DNA of 64,000 nucleotides, taken from the NCBI GenBank assembly GCA_016213935.1, contig JACQZG010000001.1, forward strand, positions 1 through 64,000, given 5' to 3'. Of this stretch, positions 7,900 through 16,929 are shown in pieces. A program made the position numbers and the translations under genes. Below the pieces are notes generated by a model. It worked only from the letters and a program-made list of their open reading frames with translations. It had not been told where the DNA came from and did no database searches. Within the stretch, counting starts at the first letter, position 1; each line of letters begins with the position of its first letter. The DNA comes from Nitrospirota bacterium (lineage in GTDB: Bacteria; Nitrospirota; Thermodesulfovibrionia; UBA6902).

Positions 7900-8536
7900 A
7901 GAAAAACAAAAAAGAAGTTCCCAAAATAAAGAGACTCTCTTTTCCTGAAGAGAAATACCTTCCCTAGCTCTCAATGCTGCTTGACGCCTATCACGCAGTT
8001 GATAAGGGGATTGCAAAGGCTGTCGAGGCAGAGGAGAGGAAAGGGAGAAGGACAGCATGTGCAAAAGGCTGCTCAAACTGCTGCAGAACCCTGAGGGACA
8101 TCCCAGTATATCCGCTTGAACTGATGGGCATATCATGGTATACCGCTGAAAAGGTCACGGGAGATATCAGAGATGCTTTAAAAATGCAACTAAGAGAATA
8201 TAAAAAAAATCCCAGTGCCCTTTTCTCGCGGGAGATGCCTGCCCGATACATTCAATGAGGCCCATGGCATGCAGGCAGTTCAATGTCTTCGGAAGGCGGT
8301 GTGAGGAAGGAGAAGACCCTTACTACACAAGGATTGAAGACGTGCTGCCTCCGGCAAAAAAAAATGTTGACCAGGCATTCTTTATCATTCTCCCCTTTCA
8401 TGGAATCTCAAGGAATTCTGACAGGGCTGACGCTGTTGAAAATGGTTTGATGCACAAAACGGTCAAGGTCATGCAGAAATGCAACTGGAAGCTGCTTGGA
8501 GAGAGGATGGAGAAGGCGGACAAGGAAAATTGTTAA
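7896..8536 (+). pseudogene. YkgJ-family CxxxCxxCC metal-binding protein, two lesions
   Basis: Three segments on one strand together read as a single YkgJ-like protein. From ATG 7896 the frame runs to EEKYLP and then meets TAG at 7965-7967, where TGG (Trp) would suit the context. It resumes with LSMLLDAYHAVDK and the family core CAKGCSNCCR. At the A8 run 8202-8209 the frame shifts: one added A would give EYKKKSQCPFLAGDACPIHS and continue in frame into MRPMACRQFNVFGRRC (from 8255) to the stop at 8534-8536. The restored product would be about 213 residues, with all ligand cysteines intact. Either the gene is recently dead or the two differences are assembly errors. The family binds iron or zinc; the function is poorly known. 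Confidence 0.75.
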
Positions 8537-8553
8537 AGGCTTAATATGATGAA

Positions 8554-8910
8554 TCAGGGCAATGGGCTGATTCTTATTCTGCCGGGGCTTATAACAGCGA
8601 CCTTATTTTTAAGGCTCTCAAGTTTTATCTTTTTGACAGACTCTTTGAAAACATTTGTAATCAATGACGCTTTAAAATTTGAAGGAACGCGGATTAATAT
8701 TACTCCATAGGGTGCGGGTCTTAATTTAGGTATTGGGTAGTCGAGGTCTCTTGTAACGATAATTCTTTTTTCATCAGCCGCCTTAGACCAAAGAAATGTG
8801 TCTTTGTGCCCCCTGAGATTTGACGCTGCCACATCAAAGACATCGTAATTCAATGCAAGAAGGTATTCAACAATCCCGAATGGGAGGTTTTCGTCAACGA
8901 GAAACCGCAA
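8554..8910 (-). CDS. DUF5615 PIN-like protein (putative toxin)
   Basis: A small Mut7-C/PIN-like nuclease-fold protein. It has the family N-terminus LRFLVDENLP, a central GHKDTFLWSKAADEKRIIVT and RDLDYP, the acidic positions thought to bind metal. I place the start at TTG 8910, which follows GAGGA and puts LRFLVDENLP at the N-terminus; an ATG at 8943 would add about eleven residues and overlap the upstream gene more. It is downstream of and overlaps the DUF433 gene, the usual antitoxin-like partner. Toxicity and RNase activity are inferred from the association. Confidence 0.8.
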   Translation of the reverse strand: MRFLVDENLPFGIVEYLLALNYDVFDVAASNLRGHKDTFLWSKAADEKRIIVTRDLDYPIPKLRPAPYGVILIRVPSNFKASLITNVFKESVKKIKLESLKNKVAVISPGRIRISPLP

Positions 8911-9127
8911 TGAGATGTTCCTCAGAAAGGGTTTCTGCCGCATATGCGAGAGCCGCTTTTATATCTTCAAGCTTGATCCTGTATTCTTTGCATACTTCTT
9001 CAAACTTCATGCCGCCTGCTAATCCACCAACAATAACTTCAACAGGGACACGAGTGCCTTTAACTACTGGCTTGCCGCCCATGATATCAGGATTAATTTC
9101 TATTCTCTTTTTCCAGCCGGTTTTCAT
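8894..9127 (-). CDS. DUF433 domain protein (putative antitoxin)
   Basis: A 77-residue protein with the DUF433 signature: INPDIMGGKPVVKGTRVPVE, then VIVGGLAGGMKFEEVCKEY and a helix-turn-helix-like C-terminal part. DUF433 proteins are frequently encoded directly upstream of DUF5615 proteins, and the pair behaves like a type II toxin-antitoxin module. Here the two genes overlap by about 17 bases, which suggests coupled translation. Confidence 0.85.
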   Translation of the reverse strand: MKTGWKKRIEINPDIMGGKPVVKGTRVPVEVIVGGLAGGMKFEEVCKEYRIKLEDIKAALAYAAETLSEEHLIAVSR

Positions 9128-9213
9128 GCCTTAAATTTAACAGAAAAGGGTTTTCTTTTCAAATTGCAGCGGCGGATGAAGAATAGTTTATGAAAAAGAA
9201 GATCGGTTTCGGA

Positions 9214-10657
9214 AGGGAGAAGGAAGTTGGTTGATTCTTCTTAATATAGTACGAGCATAGATATTAGCCCAAATATCAATTGTGAGGTCTGACCCTGTTT
9301 GCGGTTAGTATTATCTATTTTAAATTTTCTTCTATTTACATACTACCGTGCATCTACAACCTATATGTAATGGCACAAGTGGATATTTATTACTAGGATA
9401 AGATTTTAACGCAGCATCTTTACAATATTTACATGTTATATCATCATCCATTGTCAATATCTCCCAAGCACAGTCAATCTCTTTATCAAATGCAGCACTA
9501 CTTATGGCACTAATACTTGAGGCATATGTATTGCTGATTAAATTAGCAATTGAATTTTCATACATCCAAGTTTTATGAATTTCACCCAAGTCTATGCCTA
9601 CAAATTCATTAGGCAGTTTAGATAATTGAAAAAGCTTATGAAGTGCTATTATTTTGCTTAATCTAGTTTTAATATCAGGTACCGTTATAAGAAATTCGAC
9701 TGCCTTATTTTTACGACTAAAAGGCTTTTCTATTATGTCAGACACTAATGCATTCATTTCCTTTAGCGATAATGTTTTCAAATATGACCAAATATCAGAC
9801 AGTTCTATATCTAACCCTCTTATAGCAAGACCTACTTCAACTAATTGCTCAAATCCATCTTGTTGATAATGATTAGTTGAAATAACTATGACGTTATCAA
9901 ATCGGTTTGCATATCTGAAATAAAGACGAAGATTTTCACTTCCATACTGATCAATTAAATCATCATTAATGGTGAAATCTTCATATTCAAACAAAACATC
10001 TAAATCCGCAGATGGTATTATTTCAAGAGTTTTTATAGCTTGATCCCTAAACTTGATTAATAAATCCTCTCTGTATTTTCCATAAGCACCCGCCCACTCC
10101 TTTGAGGAATCTTTCAATTTTTCAATTTTCTTTAAATAGTGAGGTTTAAATTTTTCAACATAATCATCTATTTCTTTACATCTAAGATTTGTGCCTGAAA
10201 CTATATAAGTAATTGATTCATTATTATCTAACTTATTGATTAATTCTTTTATAGTCGCTTCATCAACACCATAAATTGTTAAGGGGAATGAACTTTCAGG
10301 ATTTATAATATATCCACCATCCGTTGTGGTAGAAAATAAACCTGAACTTGAATAACTATCGTTTTCTGACATTGTTATCAGTGAAGTTGTATCAGATGTG
10401 GAATAGGAAGAAGCCTTATCGTAAGATGACATAATTTCTTCATATTCTTTTTTATCTAGGTCTTGTTTTATGAAATAACCTACCACAATGATTATTGAAA
10501 TTATTATTATTATAAAACCCATAACTCAACCTGATATTTCATCTTGACCAATTATCATAAAATTTTATCAGGTATCATCCATTTTATTCAATAATATTTT
10601 ACAGATTCCGTGACAGTGCCTAACTTAAAACATTGACAGGGAGGGGAAGTTGGTTGA
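9214..10657. repeat. Imperfect 20-bp direct repeats flanking an AT-rich gene
   Basis: AGGGAGAAGGAAGTTGGTTGA (9214-9234, the last 13 bases shared exactly) and AGGGAGGGGAAGTTGGTTGA (10638-10657) lie about 1.4 kb apart in the same orientation. They bracket the gene at 9332-10522. They may be the scar of an insertion or a recombination target. The spaces 9128-9331 and 10523-10809 hold no other gene that I can support. Confidence 0.45.
9332..10522 (-). CDS. Membrane-anchored protein with a Mu gpF-like C-terminal cysteine motif
   Basis: A 396-residue protein. Residues 3-18 form one very hydrophobic helix (GFIIIIISIIIVVGYFI), followed by a Ser/Thr-rich linker (about 30-75) and a largely helical acidic domain. 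The C-terminus carries C364-x2-C367 and, 19 residues later, H386-x2-C389-x-C391 (LHIGCRC). This resembles the end of phage Mu gpF / SPP1 gp7 minor head proteins (D-x-x-TC-x-x-C...P-x-H-x-x-CRC), a zinc-binding module also found outside phages. No other phage gene is nearby. Codon use is strongly AT-rich compared with neighbouring housekeeping genes, and the gene is bracketed by direct repeats, which suggests acquisition. Function unknown. Confidence 0.6.
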   Translation of the reverse strand: MGFIIIIISIIIVVGYFIKQDLDKKEYEEIMSSYDKASSYSTSDTTSLITMSENDSYSSSGLFSTTTDGGYIINPESSFPLTIYGVDEATIKELINKLDNNESITYIVSGTNLRCKEIDDYVEKFKPHYLKKIEKLKDSSKEWAGAYGKYREDLLIKFRDQAIKTLEIIPSADLDVLFEYEDFTINDDLIDQYGSENLRLYFRYANRFDNVIVISTNHYQQDGFEQLVEVGLAIRGLDIELSDIWSYLKTLSLKEMNALVSDIIEKPFSRKNKAVEFLITVPDIKTRLSKIIALHKLFQLSKLPNEFVGIDLGEIHKTWMYENSIANLISNTYASSISAISSAAFDKEIDCAWEILTMDDDITCKYCKDAALKSYPSNKYPLVPLHIGCRCTVVCK

Positions 10658-10809
10658 GTAGTATGCTTATATGTCGTATGCGCTTAAAATGACTGATTTG
10701 TGAGAGATACATCGCTGATGTTCCTCGATTTTAAGAGTATGCCTTTAACTTAGGATTCTTAAATGAAAAAAATGAAAATTAAAGAGTTAATCCTAATCCT
10801 ACTTATCTA

Positions 10810-12579
10810 TCATAAAATATTGGCCAAAACTTCTCGCGATAAACGATCAACAGAAAGATAAGAGTGTAATTTAGGCAGTTTTTTTAATCGTGCTTTCGCC
10901 AAGTCAACTGTAGCATTTACAATTTCTCTGGCTTTTGCAGGTATATGCCTCCTACTCTTGAATTCTCCTATCATTGCTTCGGCGTAACTTTTTTTATCAA
11001 AATGAACGCTCTTCTTTTTCCATAAAACCGCATTAATTTTCTTTTCTATCCGTTTACTGCCTCTCAAGTCTAAACTTCCTATGCTACCTCCATGGGGATA
11101 AAGGGAATTTAAAACCTTAATATGCCGCTTCACAGAAAATAAATCCTCCAGCGTACCTTGTGGATATATGAAATGCTTAACAAGAAGGTTGCCTATGTTG
11201 ATTCTTTTTAGGTTGTCATATTGTTTACCTGCATCGGCATCAAGAACAGTAACGATACTTCCCACGTAAGATTCCTTCTTGACGAGGTCACGAAACCGAC
11301 GGTCAACGCCTTCTTTGCTACCACATTCTTCAACTCTAATGGCAATTCCATATTCGGCGTATAACTTCAAGAAATGTGAGAACACAATCTTATCGCTGAT
11401 TCCTTCGACCAGCAAATAACAGTCTGGGATATTTAGGAATTGGCTAGCTTCTTTAAACTCTCTTGCACTTTTCTCGATTTCTTTTCGTTGATGAGCAACG
11501 TATTCCTGCCAATAGGCAAAGCAACTTCCGAATTTTAACCTTTTGTCCTTATTAATTAGCAAAGCAAATTGATTGAGCAATTCTAAGGCGATATCTTCTT
11601 TTTTTGATTCTTCTTGCTTTTGCCTAATTATCATTACAGTTGCATTTCTTGCCTGATCTACCATGGTTTTTATTTTCTTTTGTTCGATCTTAGGAAATCT
11701 ACTTAAATCTTTTCTGATGCCATCCTCCAAAAGTGCCAGACAAACCTCGAACGGGATTGACTTCGGAGTAACTATGTGTCCAAAGATAGCTGGCATACCT
11801 GTAATAATATTTGTGTCACTTAATGTTGTATCAAGACCGCCCAGTTGATTTGAGTTGTATGTTAACTCTTCAAGGAGCAAATTATAGACAAAAACAATTC
11901 TGTAATACTGGTGCCAGTCAAGCGTCGAGGCAAGCTGAATAGCCACATAAAATCTTTCCTCTTCTGTTGGAAACAGAGTCATTGGAATTCTTGAGAGTAT
12001 GTTCTTTTCTATATTATGAAAATCGAGATACCATTCGAGTATCCCTTTTTTTTCTTTATTTATAAAGGCTTTCCTCTCTCGCCTTGTTAATAACTTACCT
12101 TTGATCTTTATTTCTGGGATAGAAGATTCTAAGAGCGCCTGCACATAAACATGGACATTAATATTGTTCATATCGCGTTTGATATAATAAAGCAAGCCTG
12201 GAGTTGCCAAATCAGAAAACCTGTATTTTCTGACAGCATCAATTCTGCTGAATCTCTTGCTCAAGGGGAGCAAAAGACAGAGTTTTTTTCGAATAGATCG
12301 AAGCGTTGCAGTCCATATTTCACGCGCAACTCTGCACTCCCTAAAAATATCTTCCTTAATCGAAGAACGAATATCTTGCTCATGGGATAAGCCACAATTT
12401 ACTATGTACTCCATCAGTTCCATGTTTCCATACCAACCTGAAGTTCTGGCATTTATCAGGAGCTTTTGAATTTCATCCGTTGACAGTGATCGGGCTCGAA
12501 CTGCACGAGGTTTCAGTGAATTTTCAATTTTAATTATCGAATAACTTTGTAGAGCAACATTCAACTTGTTCATTTCCAT
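10810..12579 (-). CDS. Protein with C-terminal OLD-like TOPRIM domain
   Basis: A 589-residue protein. The N-terminal 380 residues are helical and basic and match nothing I recognise; no Walker A motif is present. Residues about 385-485 form a TOPRIM domain of the type seen at the C-terminus of OLD-family nucleases: CYLLVEGISDK (glutamate E392), ECGSKEGVD, TVLDADAG (D447, D449) and GTLEDLF (477-481). The last 100 residues are lysine-rich. TOPRIM domains of this type cleave nucleic acid and occur widely in anti-phage systems, usually with an ABC-type ATPase, which is missing here. The gene lies in an AT-rich island and has a palindrome 90 bases upstream. A defence nuclease is the best hypothesis, not a demonstrated function. 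Confidence 0.65.
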   Translation of the reverse strand: MEMNKLNVALQSYSIIKIENSLKPRAVRARSLSTDEIQKLLINARTSGWYGNMELMEYIVNCGLSHEQDIRSSIKEDIFRECRVAREIWTATLRSIRKKLCLLLPLSKRFSRIDAVRKYRFSDLATPGLLYYIKRDMNNINVHVYVQALLESSIPEIKIKGKLLTRRERKAFINKEKKGILEWYLDFHNIEKNILSRIPMTLFPTEEERFYVAIQLASTLDWHQYYRIVFVYNLLLEELTYNSNQLGGLDTTLSDTNIITGMPAIFGHIVTPKSIPFEVCLALLEDGIRKDLSRFPKIEQKKIKTMVDQARNATVMIIRQKQEESKKEDIALELLNQFALLINKDKRLKFGSCFAYWQEYVAHQRKEIEKSAREFKEASQFLNIPDCYLLVEGISDKIVFSHFLKLYAEYGIAIRVEECGSKEGVDRRFRDLVKKESYVGSIVTVLDADAGKQYDNLKRINIGNLLVKHFIYPQGTLEDLFSVKRHIKVLNSLYPHGGSIGSLDLRGSKRIEKKINAVLWKKKSVHFDKKSYAEAMIGEFKSRRHIPAKAREIVNATVDLAKARLKKLPKLHSYLSVDRLSREVLANIL

Positions 12580-12955
12580 CCTTTTGTATTGAGTATGCTG
12601 AAAAACATCGCAATCACTTGTTCGGTGAACGCATAAGGCAAAGAGACTCCAAAAGGCTTCATGTGTGGTATCAAATTTTGTGATACCAGTTGTTTAGCTT
12701 TAAACTTCCAATTAAGTGATCTTCATTATGCCCCTGTCACGAAAAATTTCTTAATCATAATACCTTACACCTGTTAAAGCAAGAACTTTATTCGGGGAAC
12801 TTTGGAGACGTTGCTTCTGGTAGCGTTGGGGATACAGTGAACACTCAACCAAGGCGTAAGGAAATCCTAATGCGTCGTCTTAATACTTTTTATATACTCT
12901 TCCAAACAACTGGAGACGTTTTTAACTATTGAAGTCGGACTTCCACAATCATAGC
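12580..12955. other. AT-rich intergenic region with palindrome
   Basis: No supported gene in 376 bases. GGTATCA (12667-12673) and TGATACC (12681-12687) make a perfect 7-bp inverted repeat with a 7-base loop, about 88 bases upstream of the TOPRIM start, and could be an operator. TGGAGACGTT occurs twice in the same direction (12803-12812 and 12911-12920). Several short frames exist but none shows a ribosome binding site or a family resemblance. Confidence 0.45.
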
Positions 12956-14314
12956 TCAGCCCATCACTTCTTTTATAGCCTCAGCAGTCTTATCGGTTAT
13001 CTGCATCAGCTCTTCTTTTGAAACACTAAGGTGCGGCATAAGGATAATGACATTTCCAAGCGGCCTTATGATAAGCCCTTTCTCCTTTGCTTTTTCGCAT
13101 ACCTTCCAGCCTATTTTTTCTTCAAACCTGAAAGGCGTCTTCCTTTTCTTATCCTTTACGAGTTCGATGCCTGCCATAAAACCCTTCTGCCTGACTTCAC
13201 CAACATGCGGAAGTTCAGCGATCTTGGCGAGTTCCTTTTTTAACAATGCTATCTTGCCCTGCATCTTCTGAAGCGTCTTCTCTTTTTTGAAAAGATCTAT
13301 ATTTGCAATTGCGGCGGCAGAGGCTAACTGGTTTCCGGTATATGTATGGCCGTGGAAGAATGTCTTTAACTCCTTGTACTCGCCGAGAAAGGCATTGAAT
13401 ACATTTTCAGTCATTACCGTTGCGGCAAGCGGCAGATATCCGCCTGTTATCCCTTTTGCGAGGCACATTATATCAGGGCTTACTTCCTCATGCTCGCAGG
13501 CAAACATCCTGCCTGTCCTGCCGAAGCCTGTCGCGACCTCATCTGCTATTAAAAGCACCTTATACTTATCACAGAGTTTCCTTACGCCTTTGAGGTATCC
13601 CGGAGGCGAGACTATCATCCCGCCGGCGCCCTGCACAAGCGGTTCGATGATGACTCCTGCTATCTTATGGCGATTGTTTCCGAGCATATCATCCATTGCC
13701 TTCAGGCATTGGAGTTTGCAGGAAGGATAACTTTTCCCGAGGCCGCACCTGTAGCAGTATGGGGAAGGGGCTTTAAATCCTTTGAAAAGAAGCGGGGAGA
13801 ATATCTTGTGGAAGATATCAATCCCGCCGACGCTTACCGCCCCGAGCGTATCGCCGTGATATGAATTTTCGAGATAGAGAAAAGCCCTCTTCTTCTTCTC
13901 TCCCTTAAGCTGCCAGAACTGATAAGCCATCTTGAGCGCTATCTCAACGGCAGTTGAGCCGTTGTCAGAGTAGAATACGCGCGTCAGGTTTTTAGGGGTT
14001 ATGGCAATAATCTTTTCTGCAAGCTCTATGGCCGGCTTATGAGTGAGCCCCAAAAGAGTCGAGTGGCTTATCATGTCAGCCTGCCCCTTTATCGCGTCAG
14101 TTATCTCTCTCTTTCCGTGGCCGTGCAGGGTCACCCAAAGTGATGATACGCCGTCCAAATACCACCTGCCGAAGATGTCTTTGAGGAATGAGCCTCTCCC
14201 TTCCGTAATTATGAGCGGGCCCTCATCGAGCCACTCCTTCATCTGGGTAAAAGGGTGCCAGAGATGCCTCTTGTCCGCATCCTCAAGCCTATTTTTCTCT
14301 GCCCTGATATTCAT
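12956..14314 (-). CDS. bioA: Adenosylmethionine-8-amino-7-oxononanoate aminotransferase
   Basis: A 452-residue class III PLP aminotransferase that converts KAPA to DAPA in biotin synthesis, with S-adenosylmethionine as amino donor. The BioA N-terminus is evident in DKRHLWHPFTQMKEW. Other family features are SSLWVTLHGHG, FYSDNGSTAVEIALKMAYQF, the cofactor aspartate in LLIADEVATGFGRTG and the PLP lysine in CLAKGITGGYLPLAAT. AGAGG lies just before ATG 14314. Length matches the family. It is alone: no bioF, bioD or bioB lies next to it, and the downstream neighbour is the accessory TOPRIM gene. Confidence 0.95.
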   Translation of the reverse strand: MNIRAEKNRLEDADKRHLWHPFTQMKEWLDEGPLIITEGRGSFLKDIFGRWYLDGVSSLWVTLHGHGKREITDAIKGQADMISHSTLLGLTHKPAIELAEKIIAITPKNLTRVFYSDNGSTAVEIALKMAYQFWQLKGEKKKRAFLYLENSYHGDTLGAVSVGGIDIFHKIFSPLLFKGFKAPSPYCYRCGLGKSYPSCKLQCLKAMDDMLGNNRHKIAGVIIEPLVQGAGGMIVSPPGYLKGVRKLCDKYKVLLIADEVATGFGRTGRMFACEHEEVSPDIMCLAKGITGGYLPLAATVMTENVFNAFLGEYKELKTFFHGHTYTGNQLASAAAIANIDLFKKEKTLQKMQGKIALLKKELAKIAELPHVGEVRQKGFMAGIELVKDKKRKTPFRFEEKIGWKVCEKAKEKGLIIRPLGNVIILMPHLSVSKEELMQITDKTAEAIKEVMG

Positions 14315-14444
14315 GCGCCTCTGCTTAAAAAACAGAATTCAAAGAGCCTGTTAATAATATATTCAGATTGTAATTATGCTCTTATTTTGCTGTGCTATAA
14401 TAATAAGTCAAGATTTCAAGAGAACAGGAGTTTAAGAAGAAAAA

Positions 14445-15911
14445 ATGAACAAAAAGATTGTATTGACGTTTATTATAGCATTGATCATCGGGTATTTTGC
14501 CGGCAGCAATCTCGGCATCTTTAACCGTGACAAGACAGAGCCTCCATATACCTATAACTTTCAGGTTTCGCCGGAATTGAAAGGCGGGGGTTCAGCTTTT
14601 TCAAATGTGGCAAAGGTAGTAAGCCCGGCCGTTGTCAACATATCGACAACAAAGATCGTCAACAGGGGTGTGTCGCCTTTTTCGGGTTTATTCGACAGCC
14701 CGCTGGATGAATTTTTCGGAATGCCGCACTTCCAGAGAAAATTTAAGGAGAACAGCCTCGGCTCCGGCGTGGTCGTCTCTCCTGACGGTTATATCGTCAC
14801 CAATTACCATGTTGTTGAAAAGGCTGAAGAGATAAAGGTTACGCTCTTTGACAAGCAGGAGTTCACCGGGAAGGTTGTCGGCTCTGACCCGAAGAGCGAT
14901 ATAGCCATAATCAAGATTAACGCCGCAAAGCTTCCTGCCATCAAATGGGGGAATTCGGATGAGCTTGAGGTGGGGGAGTTTGTCCTTGCCTTCGGCAACC
15001 CGTTCGGCCTCAGCCATACGGTGACCATGGGCATAATAAGCGCGCTCGGCAGGGCAAAGGTCGGCATAGCTGATTACGAAGATTTTATTCAGACTGACGC
15101 GGCGATAAACCCGGGCAATTCAGGAGGCCCGCTCGTCAACATCAAGGGGGAGTTGATAGGAATCAATACGGCCATCTTTTCAAAATCAGGGGGTTATGAG
15201 GGGATAGGGTTCGCAGTTCCGAGCAACATGGCCAACTCCATCATGAGCCAGCTTTTAAAGGACGGGAAGGTTACGAGAGGATGGATAGGGGTCGGGATAC
15301 AGCAGGTGACTCCTGACCTCGCGGACAAGTTCGGCCTCAAGAAGCCTGACGGGGTTTTGGTTACAGAGGTGCTGGATATGAGCCCGGCTGAGAAGGCCGG
15401 CCTAAAGAGGGGAGACATAATACTTGAGGTCGGCAAAAGGAGGGTCAGCGATGTTGAAACCCTGAAAAACATAATAGCTCAGAGCAAGGTCGGAAGCAGA
15501 ATATCATTAAAAGTCTTAAGGGACAACAAAGAGCTTGAGATAACAGTCACGGTAACTGAGCGTTCTCAGGAGAAGGCAGAAGCGGAAAAGGGAAGCGGTG
15601 AATACAGAAGCGGCTATGACGGCAGTTTCAGCGGGCTTACTGTGATGGACCTGAATGCCGATATTACGAAACAGCTCGGCCTGCCGCGTGACGCATATGG
15701 TGTCGTGATAGAATCTGTTGAACCCGGCAGCGTCGCGGAAGAGGCGGGGCTGAGAAAGGGCGACCTTATCCAGGAACTGAACAGGAACAGGATAGCGGAT
15801 TTGAAGGATTTTAAAAAGGCAGTATCTCATATACGCGAAGGAGACACCGTTCTTTTATTTATAATCAGGGGCGAAAACAAATTTTACGTTACGTTTAAAG
15901 TGCGTCCCTGA
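14445..15911 (+). CDS. degP: Periplasmic serine protease DegP/HtrA
   Basis: A 488-residue Do-family protease and chaperone that handles misfolded envelope proteins. The N-terminal hydrophobic segment (residues 4-22, KIVLTFIIALIIGYFAGS) is a signal or anchor without a clear cleavage site. The protease domain has the catalytic triad in TNYHVV (His), SDIAII (Asp) and GNSGGPLV (Ser). Two PDZ domains follow, the first around GLKKPDGVLVTEVL, the second around YGVVIESVEPGSVAEEAG. The LA-loop insertion after GLFDSPLDEFFGMP is of the usual DegP type. An AGGAG-containing leader precedes the start. The PIN-TRAM gene follows after 13 bases and probably shares the transcript. Confidence 0.94.
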   Translation: MNKKIVLTFIIALIIGYFAGSNLGIFNRDKTEPPYTYNFQVSPELKGGGSAFSNVAKVVSPAVVNISTTKIVNRGVSPFSGLFDSPLDEFFGMPHFQRKFKENSLGSGVVVSPDGYIVTNYHVVEKAEEIKVTLFDKQEFTGKVVGSDPKSDIAIIKINAAKLPAIKWGNSDELEVGEFVLAFGNPFGLSHTVTMGIISALGRAKVGIADYEDFIQTDAAINPGNSGGPLVNIKGELIGINTAIFSKSGGYEGIGFAVPSNMANSIMSQLLKDGKVTRGWIGVGIQQVTPDLADKFGLKKPDGVLVTEVLDMSPAEKAGLKRGDIILEVGKRRVSDVETLKNIIAQSKVGSRISLKVLRDNKELEITVTVTERSQEKAEAEKGSGEYRSGYDGSFSGLTVMDLNADITKQLGLPRDAYGVVIESVEPGSVAEEAGLRKGDLIQELNRNRIADLKDFKKAVSHIREGDTVLLFIIRGENKFYVTFKVRP

Positions 15912-15924
15912 AAAGGAGGACCGC

Positions 15925-16929
15925 ATGTTATACCGCATTATTTATTTTAGTATCTTTGTTGCCGGGGGATATCTTTTCGGCCTCAGGCAGGGTTTTCCAT
16001 TCGAAGGCGTTTACTGGGGCGCGGCCATAGGACTCACAGCCCTTGTCATTGACTATGTCAATACAAAGCTCGGCATAGGCATGCTCATAGGCGGAGTCAT
16101 AGGCCTCTCCCTCGGCCTTCTCTTTGCGAAGCTGCTCTACTTTCCCGTTAAGTCTGCCCTTACAGGAGTCGAGGGGGATTACATCTCATTGGCATTGAAT
16201 TCCCTTTTCGGATACAGCGGCCTTTTTTTCGGCATAAGACAGGGGAAGAATTTTGACCTCTCCTCGATTGTAAATATCTTCAGGGGAAAGGTTGACGGGG
16301 AGAGCCCGAAGATCATTGATACGAGCGTGATAATAGACGGCAGGCTGGCGGATGTCTGCGAGGCAGGTTTTGCAGAAGGGATATTCATAATCCCGCAGTT
16401 CGTCCTTCAGGAGCTTCAGAATATCGCTGATTCATCTGACCCCGTAAGAAAGGCCCGCGGCAGAAGGGGGCTTGACGTTGTTGACAGGATACAGAAGATG
16501 TCAAACGTTACAATTAAAATAGTAAATGAGGACTTCCCCAAGATCAGGGAGGTGGATTCAAAGCTCGTTGCCCTCGCGAGGCAGCTTGGCGCAAAGATAA
16601 TAACCAATGACATAAACCTCTGCAAGATAGCCCAGCTTCAGGGCGTGAACGCGCTTAACCTCAATGAACTCGCGAATGCGCTGAGGCCCGTAGTCCTTCC
16701 CGGAGAGAATATGAATATCTTCATCGTTAAAGAGGGGAAGGAGCATAATCAGGGAGTGGGATACCTCGATGACGGAACAATGGTCGTTGTAGACAACGCG
16801 AGGAGGATAATAAACAATTCTGTCAATGTGGTTGTGACAAGCGTCTTGCAGACAGCGACCGGCAGGATGATATTCGCCCGCCTCAAAGAGGAGATGGAGA
16901 AGGAAGAGCTGAAGGCGGTCCGCTCCTGA
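15925..16929 (+). CDS. PIN and TRAM domain protein (YacL-like)
   Basis: A 334-residue protein with about four N-terminal transmembrane helices (residues 1-105), a PIN-like nuclease domain and a C-terminal TRAM RNA-binding domain. The PIN core begins IIDTSVIIDGRLADVCEAGF with the first acidic residue, continues with IPQFVLQELQ and RGRRGLD, and ends at ITNDINLCKIA. This architecture is the conserved YacL family of unknown substrate. AAAAGGAGG precedes the ATG. Its stop overlaps the ispD start as TGATG, the same yacL-ispD-ispF order seen in Firmicutes and others, which supports a single operon. Confidence 0.9.
   Translation: MLYRIIYFSIFVAGGYLFGLRQGFPFEGVYWGAAIGLTALVIDYVNTKLGIGMLIGGVIGLSLGLLFAKLLYFPVKSALTGVEGDYISLALNSLFGYSGLFFGIRQGKNFDLSSIVNIFRGKVDGESPKIIDTSVIIDGRLADVCEAGFAEGIFIIPQFVLQELQNIADSSDPVRKARGRRGLDVVDRIQKMSNVTIKIVNEDFPKIREVDSKLVALARQLGAKIITNDINLCKIAQLQGVNALNLNELANALRPVVLPGENMNIFIVKEGKEHNQGVGYLDDGTMVVVDNARRIINNSVNVVVTSVLQTATGRMIFARLKEEMEKEELKAVRS

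Noticed and set aside
9332..12579. A prophage, suggested by the gpF-like motif
   Set aside because: No integrase, terminase, portal or tail genes are present; only one short motif resembles a phage protein.
12780..12955. Remnant coding frame ending in TTGDVFNY
   Set aside because: No start, no ribosome binding site and no family resemblance; the TGGAGACGTT repeat alone is not convincing.
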